Shown: positions 7,892-13,793 of the stretch, piece after piece | Layout: every line of letters begins with the position of its first letter | How positions within the stretch are numbered: the first letter of the stretch is position 1 | From: Thermoproteota archaeon | GTDB lineage: Archaea; Thermoproteota; Thermoprotei_A; Sulfolobales; Desulfurococcaceae | Direction of reading: 5' to 3' | Length of the DNA: 13,873 nucleotides | Assembly (NCBI GenBank): GCA_013154205.1 | Contig: JAADCY010000210.1 | Span: 1 to 13,873, forward strand | Notes under the pieces: model-generated | Told to the model about the DNA's origin: nothing | The model's input: only the letters and a program-made list of their open reading frames with translations | Databases searched by the model: none | Made by a program: the position numbers and the translations under genes

Positions 7892-7954
7892 GTAAAGAAA
7901 TACCTTACCATATGTAAATTCTTGAGCCCCATTTATGATTAGGTAATGACATCA

Positions 7955-7962
7955 TATTTTAT
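7955..7962 (+). promoter_or_regulatory. Candidate TATA box of the cupin/dehydrogenase pair
   Basis: TATTTTAT predicts a transcript start near 7985, immediately before GGGGTG (7986-7991), which then serves the ATG at 7998. The rest of the 106-nt spacer after the small helical gene shows no other clear signal and no T-rich terminator. Confidence 0.4.
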
Positions 7963-7997
7963 CTGTCAGACACATAGGTATCATAGGGGTGTTCTCC

Positions 7998-8396
7998 ATG
8001 AATATTCGTAAAGGTCCCTGTGGCGAGAAGATCGGGCACTACGAGATTATCGAAGAACAAAAAGTCCCCGATGAAATGGGAACGAAAACCTATGTTAGAT
8101 GGTTGATCAAAGAAGAAGATGGTGCTAGAGCATTTGCTATGAGATTATTCACGATAAAGCCCGGAGGACATATCAACCCACATCATCATCCTTGGGAGCA
8201 CGAGATATTTGTTCTCGATGGTGTCGGCGAGATCAGGATCGGGTCGAGAGTATATCGTGTTTCGCCAGGATTCTTCATCTACGTGCCTCCGAACGTTGAG
8301 CACGAATACTGGAATAAGGGCGATAAGGATCTAAGGTTCCTCTGCATGATACCGTTGAAACCGACGGTTGAAACGGACGAGAAGATAGAGTGTTAG
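7998..8396 (+). CDS. Cupin-domain metal-binding protein
   Basis: A 132-residue single-domain cupin (double-stranded beta-barrel). Motif 1 is visible in PGGHINPHHHPWEHEIFVLDG (55-75), giving likely metal ligands H62, H64 and E69. Motif 2 is VPPNVEHEYWN (96-106), with the fourth ligand H102. All four usual ligands are therefore present, so it should bind a divalent metal such as Fe, Mn or Ni. Small cupins include isomerases, dioxygenases and sugar-binding proteins, and nothing here fixes the substrate. ATG at 7998 is preferred because GGGGTG (7986-7991) is 6 nt upstream; GTG at 7989 falls inside that site. The dehydrogenase gene starts 11 nt after the stop, so the two are almost surely one transcript and may act on related small molecules. 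Confidence 0.88.
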   Translation: MNIRKGPCGEKIGHYEIIEEQKVPDEMGTKTYVRWLIKEEDGARAFAMRLFTIKPGGHINPHHHPWEHEIFVLDGVGEIRIGSRVYRVSPGFFIYVPPNVEHEYWNKGDKDLRFLCMIPLKPTVETDEKIEC

Positions 8397-8407
8397 GTGC
8401 ATGTGTT

Positions 8408-9265
8408 GTGAAAATAGGCATTATCGGTACTGGCCGTATGGGATCAGCACTTGCAGAGTATCTTTCAAGTAAAGATGTAGAGCTAGTCGTTTACAATAGA
8501 ACCAGGGCTAAGGCCGAAGAACTGTGTGGAAAGATAGAATGTAGCGTGGTCGATACGCCTGATAGTATGGATGATGCCAATGCGATCATAGTTTTCGTGT
8601 TCGACGACCTATCTCTAATGGAGATTATCACTGGAGAACATGGCTTATTACGGCTTAAGAACAAGGATGTTCTCATAATGAATTCAACCACGATTACTCC
8701 TACGACGAGTATGTACGTCTACAATTTGCTTAAAAACAATGGTTTGCACTATGTTGAATCACCAGTATATGGTAGTAGGGATCAGGCTAGGACTGGTAAG
8801 CTTATAACAATCCTTGCCGGCGACGATGAAGACTTAGATCTCGCAGAAGAGATAGCTTCGATGTATAGTCAAGAAGTGTTTAGAGTAGGTCTTATACCGT
8901 CTGCTTCTGCATTAAAGCTGGCACTGAACAATATAGGCCTAGTGATGCCGGCATTAATAGGCGAAAGCCTAGCTATACTCGAAGCATATAGTGTTGAGCA
9001 TGAGAAGTTCCTGCGTGTTGCGTCGAAGCTATGGTTCGGAGAAGCTGTTAAGAAGTATTACTTGAGGGCTATGAATGAGAGACAGGAATCCAAGTTCAGC
9101 GTTGCCGGTGCGGCAAAGGATTACTCACTCATAGCTAGAACGCTTCATGACGCGGGCTATCCAGCTAATGTGTCATCAGGACTAGCTAATTATTATAAAG
9201 CAGCTGCAGAAGTGATGCCTGAAGAAGACTATCCTAAAGCGCTGAGATTGTTGATTGAAGAGTAA
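8408..9265 (+). CDS. NAD(P)-dependent beta-hydroxyacid dehydrogenase (3-HIBDH/glyoxylate reductase family)
   Basis: A 285-residue oxidoreductase that should interconvert a short beta-hydroxyacid and its aldehyde or keto form. The Rossmann motif is IGIIGTGRMG (3-12). The second strand ends VVYNRTRAK (27-35), where Asn-Arg-Thr instead of an acidic residue suggests NADP(H). The substrate loop SPVYGSRDQARTGKL (118-132) uses the GS form found in glyoxylate/succinic semialdehyde reductases rather than the GG of 3-hydroxyisobutyrate dehydrogenases. The catalytic lysine is K170, with N174 in ASALKLALNN, and SVAGAAKDYSLI (231-242) matches the C-terminal helical domain. GTG at 8408 follows AGGTG (8395-8399) by 8 nt; GTG at 8390 would overlap the cupin gene. 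The exact substrate is not decided by sequence. Confidence 0.9.
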   Translation: MKIGIIGTGRMGSALAEYLSSKDVELVVYNRTRAKAEELCGKIECSVVDTPDSMDDANAIIVFVFDDLSLMEIITGEHGLLRLKNKDVLIMNSTTITPTTSMYVYNLLKNNGLHYVESPVYGSRDQARTGKLITILAGDDEDLDLAEEIASMYSQEVFRVGLIPSASALKLALNNIGLVMPALIGESLAILEAYSVEHEKFLRVASKLWFGEAVKKYYLRAMNERQESKFSVAGAAKDYSLIARTLHDAGYPANVSSGLANYYKAAAEVMPEEDYPKALRLLIEE

Positions 9266-9274
9266 AAAATACTT
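9264..9274 (-). terminator. T-rich terminator after uspA
   Basis: On the minus strand a run of six T follows within 6 nt of the uspA stop codon (plus strand AAAAAA at 9264-9269). It overlaps the stop codon of the convergent dehydrogenase gene. T-rich runs without a stem are the usual archaeal signal. It would end the pgk-gap-uspA transcript. Confidence 0.4.
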
Positions 9275-9700
9275 TTATCTCACAATAATTACTGTCACAG
9301 GCGAGTTGATAGCTACAGATAATGCTTTACTACCTAGATATATTTCTCCACTTAGTGTTCTTCCCCTTGCACCCATTACTACTAGGTCATAGTTTCCATT
9401 GGTTATTTCCTCAAGTATTGCTTGTGAGGTGCTTGACTCGGCTGGATCGAATTCTTTGGTCTTATATGCTATTTCGACTCCTCTGCCTTTCGCCCTGTTC
9501 TTTGCTTTCTCAATAGGGTCTTGTTCAGGATTGAATCCTGTTGGCTTTACATGGATCACTGTTATCTTGGATCCATAGTGTTTTGCGAGATCGATGGCTA
9601 GGTCCAGTGCTTTTAGACTGTTTTCACTACCATCCACTGGGACGAGTATTTTCCTAAACATGAAGCTTATCTCGTATGTAGGTGCTTCTCTATAGCTCAT
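9275..9700 (-). CDS. Universal stress protein, UspA family
   Basis: A 141-residue single-domain Usp protein. The first strand and nucleotide-binding Asp are FRKILVPVDGSENS (15-28, D23). The ATP-binding signature G-2x-G-9x-G-S is complete: GARGRTLSGEIYLGS (110-124). The final strand SPVTVIIVR completes the fold. Such proteins dimerise and bind ATP, and often help cells survive stress or modulate partner proteins. ATG at 9700 is chosen because GGGGTGA lies 4 nt upstream; the alternative ATG at 9661 lacks a ribosome binding site, so a 13-residue N-terminal extension is retained. It lies 26 nt after the gap stop in the same direction with no evident promoter or terminator between, so it is probably the last gene of a pgk-gap-uspA transcript. 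Confidence 0.93.
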   Translation of the reverse strand: MSYREAPTYEISFMFRKILVPVDGSENSLKALDLAIDLAKHYGSKITVIHVKPTGFNPEQDPIEKAKNRAKGRGVEIAYKTKEFDPAESSTSQAILEEITNGNYDLVVMGARGRTLSGEIYLGSKALSVAINSPVTVIIVR

Positions 9701-9726
9701 ATTTTCACCCCTATCAATTTATCTGA

Positions 9727-10791
9727 TTATCCGAGGGTATTACGGTTTGGGCTAAGGAAACTTTCTTGAAAAACACCTATTCTAAGGGTTTGATCCGTTA
9801 TCCTTATGGATTCTTCGGGTCTAGATACTAGTCCTGTAACCGCTCTTAAAGCATCAATATTTTCTGGAACAACGATCGATTCTTGATGAACAGCCTGCAT
9901 CAATATGACTTCGTTGCCCGATACATGTATGCTGTCTTCCCATACGACTAGCTCGGGCACATCATACCTCTTCCTGCCCAGATCTCTCGCTGCCTCAACT
10001 ATTTTGGCTGTTGAATTAATACCTGTTAGCTCGGCATTGATTAGGGCTATTCTTTTCCTCCTCGATAATACATCGATCACATCATCTCTTCTAACCGGGT
10101 TTTCGAATAATACGTTAACGATATGCAGGTGCATTAGTGTGGTAGGCACTATTACTGCCGTCGTTATGATATCTATGTTTTTCAGCACAGTTTTGACATC
10201 GAGCCCATGATGGCTCGGAATAGTGACGGGATTGGGCTTGATAGAGTTTATTGGGCCTTTCTTGTCCTCCTTGGGATCTGCTGCTCTCCTTACTATTGTT
10301 GCTCTAACTTTTCTGATCCTTCCTATACTGTTCAGTGTGCATAGGAGCCTCAGCAACCCGGTTGTATTACAGCTCACAACCCTTACATAGTTCTTATCAA
10401 TACATTCCTCGTAGTTACAATAACTGTTGAAGCTCGCCTCAACTATGTCCGGCTTCTCTCCTCCCTGGAATATGGCCTTAACACCCACGTGCTCATACAA
10501 GGGTTTGTAGAGAGCGCCGACGCCCGCTGGTGTCGCGTCAACTACTACATCAGCTTCTTTCACCATGTCCTCTATTGTCCCGCTAACCTTGATCCCTGCT
10601 TCTGCGAATAGCCTGATCCTCTCTTCTGGCACATACACCGGTATACCATTCCTCGAAGCTAGGAGCACAGAATAATCAGGCCTAGTCTTAGCGATCCCGA
10701 CTAGCTCCATGTCCGGCTGAAGCATAATGGCTTCCGCCACTCTCTTCCCTATTGTTCCATAACCATTAACAGCCACTCTAATCTTCCCCAT
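9727..10791 (-). CDS. gap: Glyceraldehyde-3-phosphate dehydrogenase, archaeal type II (phosphorylating)
   Basis: A 354-residue enzyme that converts glyceraldehyde 3-phosphate, NAD(P)+ and phosphate to 1,3-bisphosphoglycerate. It is the archaeal class (COG0057-unlike primary sequence, often called gap2 or gapB). The Rossmann motif is VAVNGYGTIGKRVA (6-19), the catalytic cysteine is C141 in SCNTTGL, and the class motifs IVRRAADPKE (166-175) and PSHHGLDVKTV (192-202) are intact. In Crenarchaeota this enzyme works mainly in gluconeogenesis with PGK, while GAPN or GAPOR serves catabolism. ATG at 10791 has GGGGGTGGTGAT just upstream. It lies 67 nt after pgk in the same direction; that spacer carries one copy of the 13-base repeat shared with the pgk upstream region, so it may have its own promoter besides read-through. 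Confidence 0.96.
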   Translation of the reverse strand: MGKIRVAVNGYGTIGKRVAEAIMLQPDMELVGIAKTRPDYSVLLASRNGIPVYVPEERIRLFAEAGIKVSGTIEDMVKEADVVVDATPAGVGALYKPLYEHVGVKAIFQGGEKPDIVEASFNSYCNYEECIDKNYVRVVSCNTTGLLRLLCTLNSIGRIRKVRATIVRRAADPKEDKKGPINSIKPNPVTIPSHHGLDVKTVLKNIDIITTAVIVPTTLMHLHIVNVLFENPVRRDDVIDVLSRRKRIALINAELTGINSTAKIVEAARDLGRKRYDVPELVVWEDSIHVSGNEVILMQAVHQESIVVPENIDALRAVTGLVSRPEESIRITDQTLRIGVFQESFLSPNRNTLG

Positions 10792-10822
10792 TAGATCACC
10801 ACCCCCTGCTTAGTCAACGTTA

Positions 10823-10835
10823 AAAACAATTATTT
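10823..10835 (-). promoter_or_regulatory. Shared 13-base element, copy 1 (upstream of gap)
   Basis: AAAACAATTATTT on the plus strand (AAATAATTGTTTT in the direction of transcription), 31-44 nt before the gap ATG. It is identical to the elements at 12203 and 12282 upstream of pgk. At this distance it could act as, or overlap, the TATA box of an internal gap promoter with a start about 15 nt before the ATG. Confidence 0.5.
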
Positions 10836-10858
10836 GGACCGAAGAGGTATTAGTCGGA

Positions 10859-12100
10859 CTACCATCCGAGAAACATTGTTGCTGATAGCTCGAGAGCTTT
10901 TAGTGCTGGCAGAGTCTCGCCTGATAGGAACAATAGTAGTGCGTTACCACCTGTCGATACGTGTACGTGGTCGTTGACATGGCTTGGGTCAACCATTGAT
11001 GCTAGGTGGCCTCCTCCTATTAGTACGAACGCGTTACTGTTTACTGCGGCGTCGAGGAGCTCCTTGGTCCCCTTCCTGAATCTTTCGTCTTCGATAACTC
11101 CTGCTGGTCCACGCATCACTATTACTTTGGCTTCTTTAATGAAGCCCTTGTACATACTGATAGTTGCTTCGCCGATATCCTTTATCTTGCCCTTTATACC
11201 CGCGACACTAGCGTTTTCTACAGTGCCGTCTTCCTTCACTATCTTGAAGTCAATGGGTGTCTCGATCGGTGCACCCATTAATAGGATGTGCCTAGCTCTC
11301 GGTATTAACGATAGTATTCCTTTTTCTTCAAGGAACCTCATGTTTTCCTTACCGATATTGACGCCTTTTGCTACGAGGAACAATTGTGCGACTAGGCCTG
11401 TCGTGAGGATCCTATCGGCAGCTTTATTGATCACTAGGTTTTCAATAACACGTAATAGGTCTCTGACCTTGGTTCCACCCAGTATGAATATCCTAGGGCT
11501 CTCCATTGTCTCGAAGACACGTTTTAGCGCTTTAACTTCTTTCTCGAACACTGGACCTGCTACTGATGGCAATAGTAGCGGGAAGCCTACAATGCTTGGC
11601 TGGCTCCTGTGGGCGGTTGCAAACGCGTCATTAACGTATGCCTCGAAGAGCGGCGCTAGTCTCTTCACCATGATGGTCATGCTCTGCTTCTCTGGAGTAG
11701 CCTCAAGGATCTCCTCGGAGACAAGCCTAAGGTTGTCTAGTAGTAGGACTTCTCCCTGCTTCAGGTTTTTTATTGCCTCCCTAGCAGCTGGCCCTATCAC
11801 GTCGGGTATGAACTTTATGTCGAGACCCGTATACTTGGATAATAGCTCAGCGTGTTTCTCTAGGGTTACGAAGTCTTGTTCACCAGGTCTTCCCTGATGA
11901 GATGCCGCTACGACGGCTGCATTATATTTCTCTACGAGCATCTTTATTGTCTCGGCGTGTACCCTTATCCTGCGGTCGTCAAGGATCTCCCCGGTATCAG
12001 GGTCTATGGGTACGTTGATATCTATTCTGAGGAATATCTTCCTCCCGGTTATATCGAAATCTTTCAGAGTAGGTATTCTCGGTAGCTTTAGGCCGTTCAT
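10859..12100 (-). CDS. pgk: Phosphoglycerate kinase
   Basis: A 413-residue archaeal PGK that transfers phosphate between 1,3-bisphosphoglycerate and ADP. N-domain substrate motifs: FLRIDINVPID (23-33), SHQGRPG (67-73) and NDAFATAHRSQP (157-168). The C-domain nucleotide site has FILGGTKVRD (205-214), GPAGVIED and GGGHLASM. The usual LLENxRF segment reads LLLDNLR (119-125), so the glutamate is an aspartate. ATG at 12100 is preferred over GTG at 12109 because a near-perfect GGAGGTGA lies 5 nt upstream of it, partly covering the GTG. It is the first gene of a likely pgk-gap-uspA unit. Its 5' region carries two copies of a 13-base repeat (15 bases shared between them), a palindrome and a leader hairpin, suggesting controlled expression. 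Confidence 0.96.
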   Translation of the reverse strand: MNGLKLPRIPTLKDFDITGRKIFLRIDINVPIDPDTGEILDDRRIRVHAETIKMLVEKYNAAVVAASHQGRPGEQDFVTLEKHAELLSKYTGLDIKFIPDVIGPAAREAIKNLKQGEVLLLDNLRLVSEEILEATPEKQSMTIMVKRLAPLFEAYVNDAFATAHRSQPSIVGFPLLLPSVAGPVFEKEVKALKRVFETMESPRIFILGGTKVRDLLRVIENLVINKAADRILTTGLVAQLFLVAKGVNIGKENMRFLEEKGILSLIPRARHILLMGAPIETPIDFKIVKEDGTVENASVAGIKGKIKDIGEATISMYKGFIKEAKVIVMRGPAGVIEDERFRKGTKELLDAAVNSNAFVLIGGGHLASMVDPSHVNDHVHVSTGGNALLLFLSGETLPALKALELSATMFLGW

Positions 12101-12127
12101 ACTCCTCACCTCCGCCTAGTGAAATCC

Positions 12128-12151
12128 GTGCTGGTAAAAATGACCAGGCAC
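12128..12151 (-). other. Stem-loop in the pgk mRNA leader
   Basis: On the plus strand GTGCTGGT (12128-12135) pairs with ACCA-g-GCAC (12143-12151): eight base pairs with one bulged base and a 7-nt loop. On the mRNA it lies 28-51 nt ahead of the pgk ATG. Either TATA candidate upstream (12179-12188 or 12211-12218) would include it in the transcript. It may be a regulatory hairpin, an mRNA stabiliser or a protein site. Confidence 0.4.
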
Positions 12152-12178
12152 CATTATTGTAGGATTCAGGACAGAACT

Positions 12179-12188
12179 TATTAATTTA
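12179..12188 (-). promoter_or_regulatory. Candidate TATA box of pgk
   Basis: On the minus strand TAAATTAATA predicts a start near 12158 and a leader of about 57 nt. An alternative TATA, TTTAAATA at plus 12211-12218, overlaps the shared element's second copy and would give a leader near 88 nt. Confidence 0.3.
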
Positions 12189-12202
12189 CTTCTTCAAAAA
12201 TT

Positions 12203-12217
12203 AAAACAATTATTTAA
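12203..12217 (-). promoter_or_regulatory. Shared element, copy 2 (upstream of pgk)
   Basis: AAAACAATTATTTAA on the plus strand. The first 13 bases equal the copy upstream of gap and all 15 equal the copy at 12282. Its end merges with TTTAAATA, a good archaeal TATA sequence on the minus strand, so a bound regulator could affect TBP/TFB access. It begins 103 nt upstream of the pgk ATG. Confidence 0.5.
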
Positions 12218-12262
12218 ATAACTATTAATGGATATTTTTTCCGCCTTTTCGATAAGATTATG

Positions 12263-12280
12263 GTGGGAGAAATTTCCCAC
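12263..12280. promoter_or_regulatory. Palindrome adjoining shared-element copy 3
   Basis: GTGGGA-gaaatt-TCCCAC has two perfect 6-base arms; it equals the palindrome GTGGGAAATTTCCCAC with one inserted G. It ends one base before copy 3 of the 13-base repeat. Location far upstream of pgk and GC-rich arms in an AT-rich spacer suggest a protein binding site, though a hairpin is also possible. Confidence 0.4.
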
Positions 12281-12281
12281 G

Positions 12282-12296
12282 AAAACAATTATTTAA
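12282..12296 (-). promoter_or_regulatory. Shared element, copy 3 (distal, upstream of pgk)
   Basis: AAAACAATTATTTAA on the plus strand, identical over 15 bases to the copy at 12203. The two are 79 bp apart, in the same orientation, as is the copy before gap. The distal position argues that the element is not merely a TATA box. Confidence 0.5.
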
Positions 12297-12348
12297 CTCT
12301 GTACAAAACTACATAAACATTTCCTAGATATCTGAAACTTTTTCCGTA

Positions 12349-12375
12349 GAAGGAGAAGGGAAGAAAAGAAAAATG
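12349..12375 (-). terminator. Pyrimidine-rich terminator after the PreA-like gene
   Basis: On the minus strand, beginning 14 nt after the stop codon at 12389, the sequence is almost all T and C, starting TTTTTCTTTTCTTCCC. This is the usual form of a crenarchaeal terminator and separates the PreA-like gene from the pgk promoter region. Confidence 0.5.
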
Positions 12376-12388
12376 AGTTATAATAATG

Positions 12389-13606
12389 TTATGGCTCGTT
12401 CTCGAAGTGGATAGCCCTTGTCGGGCAGACACTTGTACATAATCCGCATCCATAGCACTTATCAACATTCACAGTGGCTACGCGTTTGCCTTCCTCCGTA
12501 ACTATTACTTTAGCGGCACCATAGTCACATACTTGTTCACAGAATCCACAACCAATACATTTCTTTGCATCAACTACTGGTGGCTTAGCCCATGTACGCC
12601 TCGGCTCGGGGCCTAGGTACTTCAGCGCTAATCCTTTTACATCTAGAATGCTGTCGTACCCGTGTCTCTTCAGCCACTGATCGATCTCTTTTGCGAGCCT
12701 CTTGAATATGCCTGGGCCCTCTATTAGTACAGCTGTACATATCTGGACTGCTGATGCACCAGCCATGAAATACTCGATGACATCGGTTCCCTTCGTTATG
12801 CCGCCGACACCTATTATTGGTAGATTAGTGTTTTTCGCTGCCTCAGCAACTACTGCGAGAGCTAATGGCTTTAGTGCTGGCCCGCTCATCCAGCCATACC
12901 CCTTAGGTCCACCGACAATCGGTAGCCCCGTCTCTACATCGATGTGTAGAGCTGGGCCGATAGTGTTTGTCGCGACTATTCCGTCGACACCTACCTTCTC
13001 AAGTTCTTTCACTAGTTCTGGTATGTTTGGTGTGAATGGGCTTAGTTTGGCGAAGATCGGTATGTCCACGGCTTCTCTAAGAGCTTTGGCTGCTTCAACG
13101 ACAGGCCTATAGTCTTTGCCTATATAGTGTGTTGAGAACTCTATTGCTTCAGCACCTGCTTTCTGGACCTTGGGGCCTAGGAGTGCTAGTTCTTCAGGCT
13201 TATACCCTATGCTGACTATGAATGGTACTCCCTTCTGTTTCGCATACTCCTTGACGATAGGATATTCTCTCTCCAGATAATGTTCTGCAGGTATATCGCT
13301 CCATAGCTCAGCGTTCAGTAATGCGTAGATGAATCGATAGTTACCGCTATCAGCGTTGACTATTCTGATATCGCCCGGGCCATAGGTCTTCAGTATCTGT
13401 GCTCTAACAAGACCTCTATCAACAACACCCATGCTCGGCCGTGGCACGATTGCTGGTTTGACGCTAATAGTCTTGGCAACAACAGCGCCTACGCCGTTAT
13501 CTATCAGTATCTTCATTGTCTCAGCGTCTCTGGATATAGGGCAGGCGGCGTTCATTAACGGGTTTTTCAGCTTTAACCCAGCTAATTCTACTTCCAGGCT
13601 TGCCAT
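12389..13606 (-). CDS. PreA/dihydroorotate dehydrogenase-like FMN protein fused to a 2[4Fe-4S] ferredoxin
   Basis: A 405-residue fusion. Residues 1-310 form an FMN-binding TIM barrel like dihydroorotate dehydrogenase and the PreA part of dihydropyrimidine dehydrogenase: KNPLMNAACPIS (14-25), VGAVVAKTIS (39-48), IFAKLSPFTPN (184-194), VATNT (211-215) and IIGVGGITKGTDVIEYFMAG (264-283). Residues 340-405 hold two clusters: CIGCGFCEQVC (350-360) and CYGCGLCTSVC (384-394). However, the NxSCPN loop with the catalytic Cys/Ser reads EFSTHYIGKDY (156-166), so pyrimidine reduction is doubtful. It probably moves electrons between FMN and ferredoxin on an unknown substrate. No PreT-like or PyrK-like partner is adjacent. 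ATG at 13606 has GGGGGA about 8 nt upstream. Confidence 0.88.
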   Translation of the reverse strand: MASLEVELAGLKLKNPLMNAACPISRDAETMKILIDNGVGAVVAKTISVKPAIVPRPSMGVVDRGLVRAQILKTYGPGDIRIVNADSGNYRFIYALLNAELWSDIPAEHYLEREYPIVKEYAKQKGVPFIVSIGYKPEELALLGPKVQKAGAEAIEFSTHYIGKDYRPVVEAAKALREAVDIPIFAKLSPFTPNIPELVKELEKVGVDGIVATNTIGPALHIDVETGLPIVGGPKGYGWMSGPALKPLALAVVAEAAKNTNLPIIGVGGITKGTDVIEYFMAGASAVQICTAVLIEGPGIFKRLAKEIDQWLKRHGYDSILDVKGLALKYLGPEPRRTWAKPPVVDAKKCIGCGFCEQVCDYGAAKVIVTEEGKRVATVNVDKCYGCGLCTSVCPTRAIHFENEP

Positions 13607-13659
13607 ACATTATTCCCCCATGAGAATGAGCTGCACTATTAAATCATATTCGTGGTTTC

Positions 13660-13666
13660 TATATAA
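13660..13666 (-). promoter_or_regulatory. Candidate TATA box of the PreA-like gene
   Basis: TTATATA on the minus strand, with GGGATG just upstream as a possible BRE, predicts a start near 13637 and a leader of about 30 nt that includes the GGGGGA ribosome binding site. Confidence 0.45.
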
Positions 13667-13679
13667 GCATCCCTATCAA

Positions 13680-13734
13680 ACGATAACATATCTAAAGCTC
13701 TGACTACTTCTAAGAATAGCTTAGGAATTATCGT
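13680..13734. repeat. Nested inverted repeats between cren7 and the PreA-like gene
   Basis: ACGATAA (13680-13686) is the reverse complement of TTATCGT (13728-13734), a 7-base pair of arms 41 nt apart. Inside lies CTAAG-aatag-CTTAG (13710-13724), a second small inverted repeat. The pair lies upstream of the TATA candidate at 13660, where an activator site or a structured RNA could be. Confidence 0.3.
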
Positions 13735-13769
13735 ATGACTTTGGGAAATAGGCTAAGAGAAATGTTTTG

Positions 13770-13783
13770 TTTTTATAAAAAAG
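13770..13783 (-). terminator. T-rich terminator of cren7
   Basis: On the minus strand CTTTTTT begins 11 nt after the cren7 stop, followed by ATAAAAACAAAAC. A T run right after the gene fits archaeal termination of a highly expressed gene. Confidence 0.45.
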
Positions 13784-13793
13784 TGTTCCTTGT

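Noticed and set aside
7892..7997. Possible C/D box small RNA (ATGATG and CTGA-like boxes on the minus strand)
   Set aside because: Boxes are imperfect, in poor order, and no second complete pair is found; not supportable.
10974..11897. A 307-residue open frame on the plus strand opposite pgk
   Set aside because: Antisense shadow of a strongly conserved gene, Ser/Pro/Ile-rich, with no start signals.
12702..13112. A 136-residue plus-strand frame opposite the PreA-like gene
   Set aside because: Antisense shadow of the TIM barrel coding region; no ribosome site or recognisable motif.
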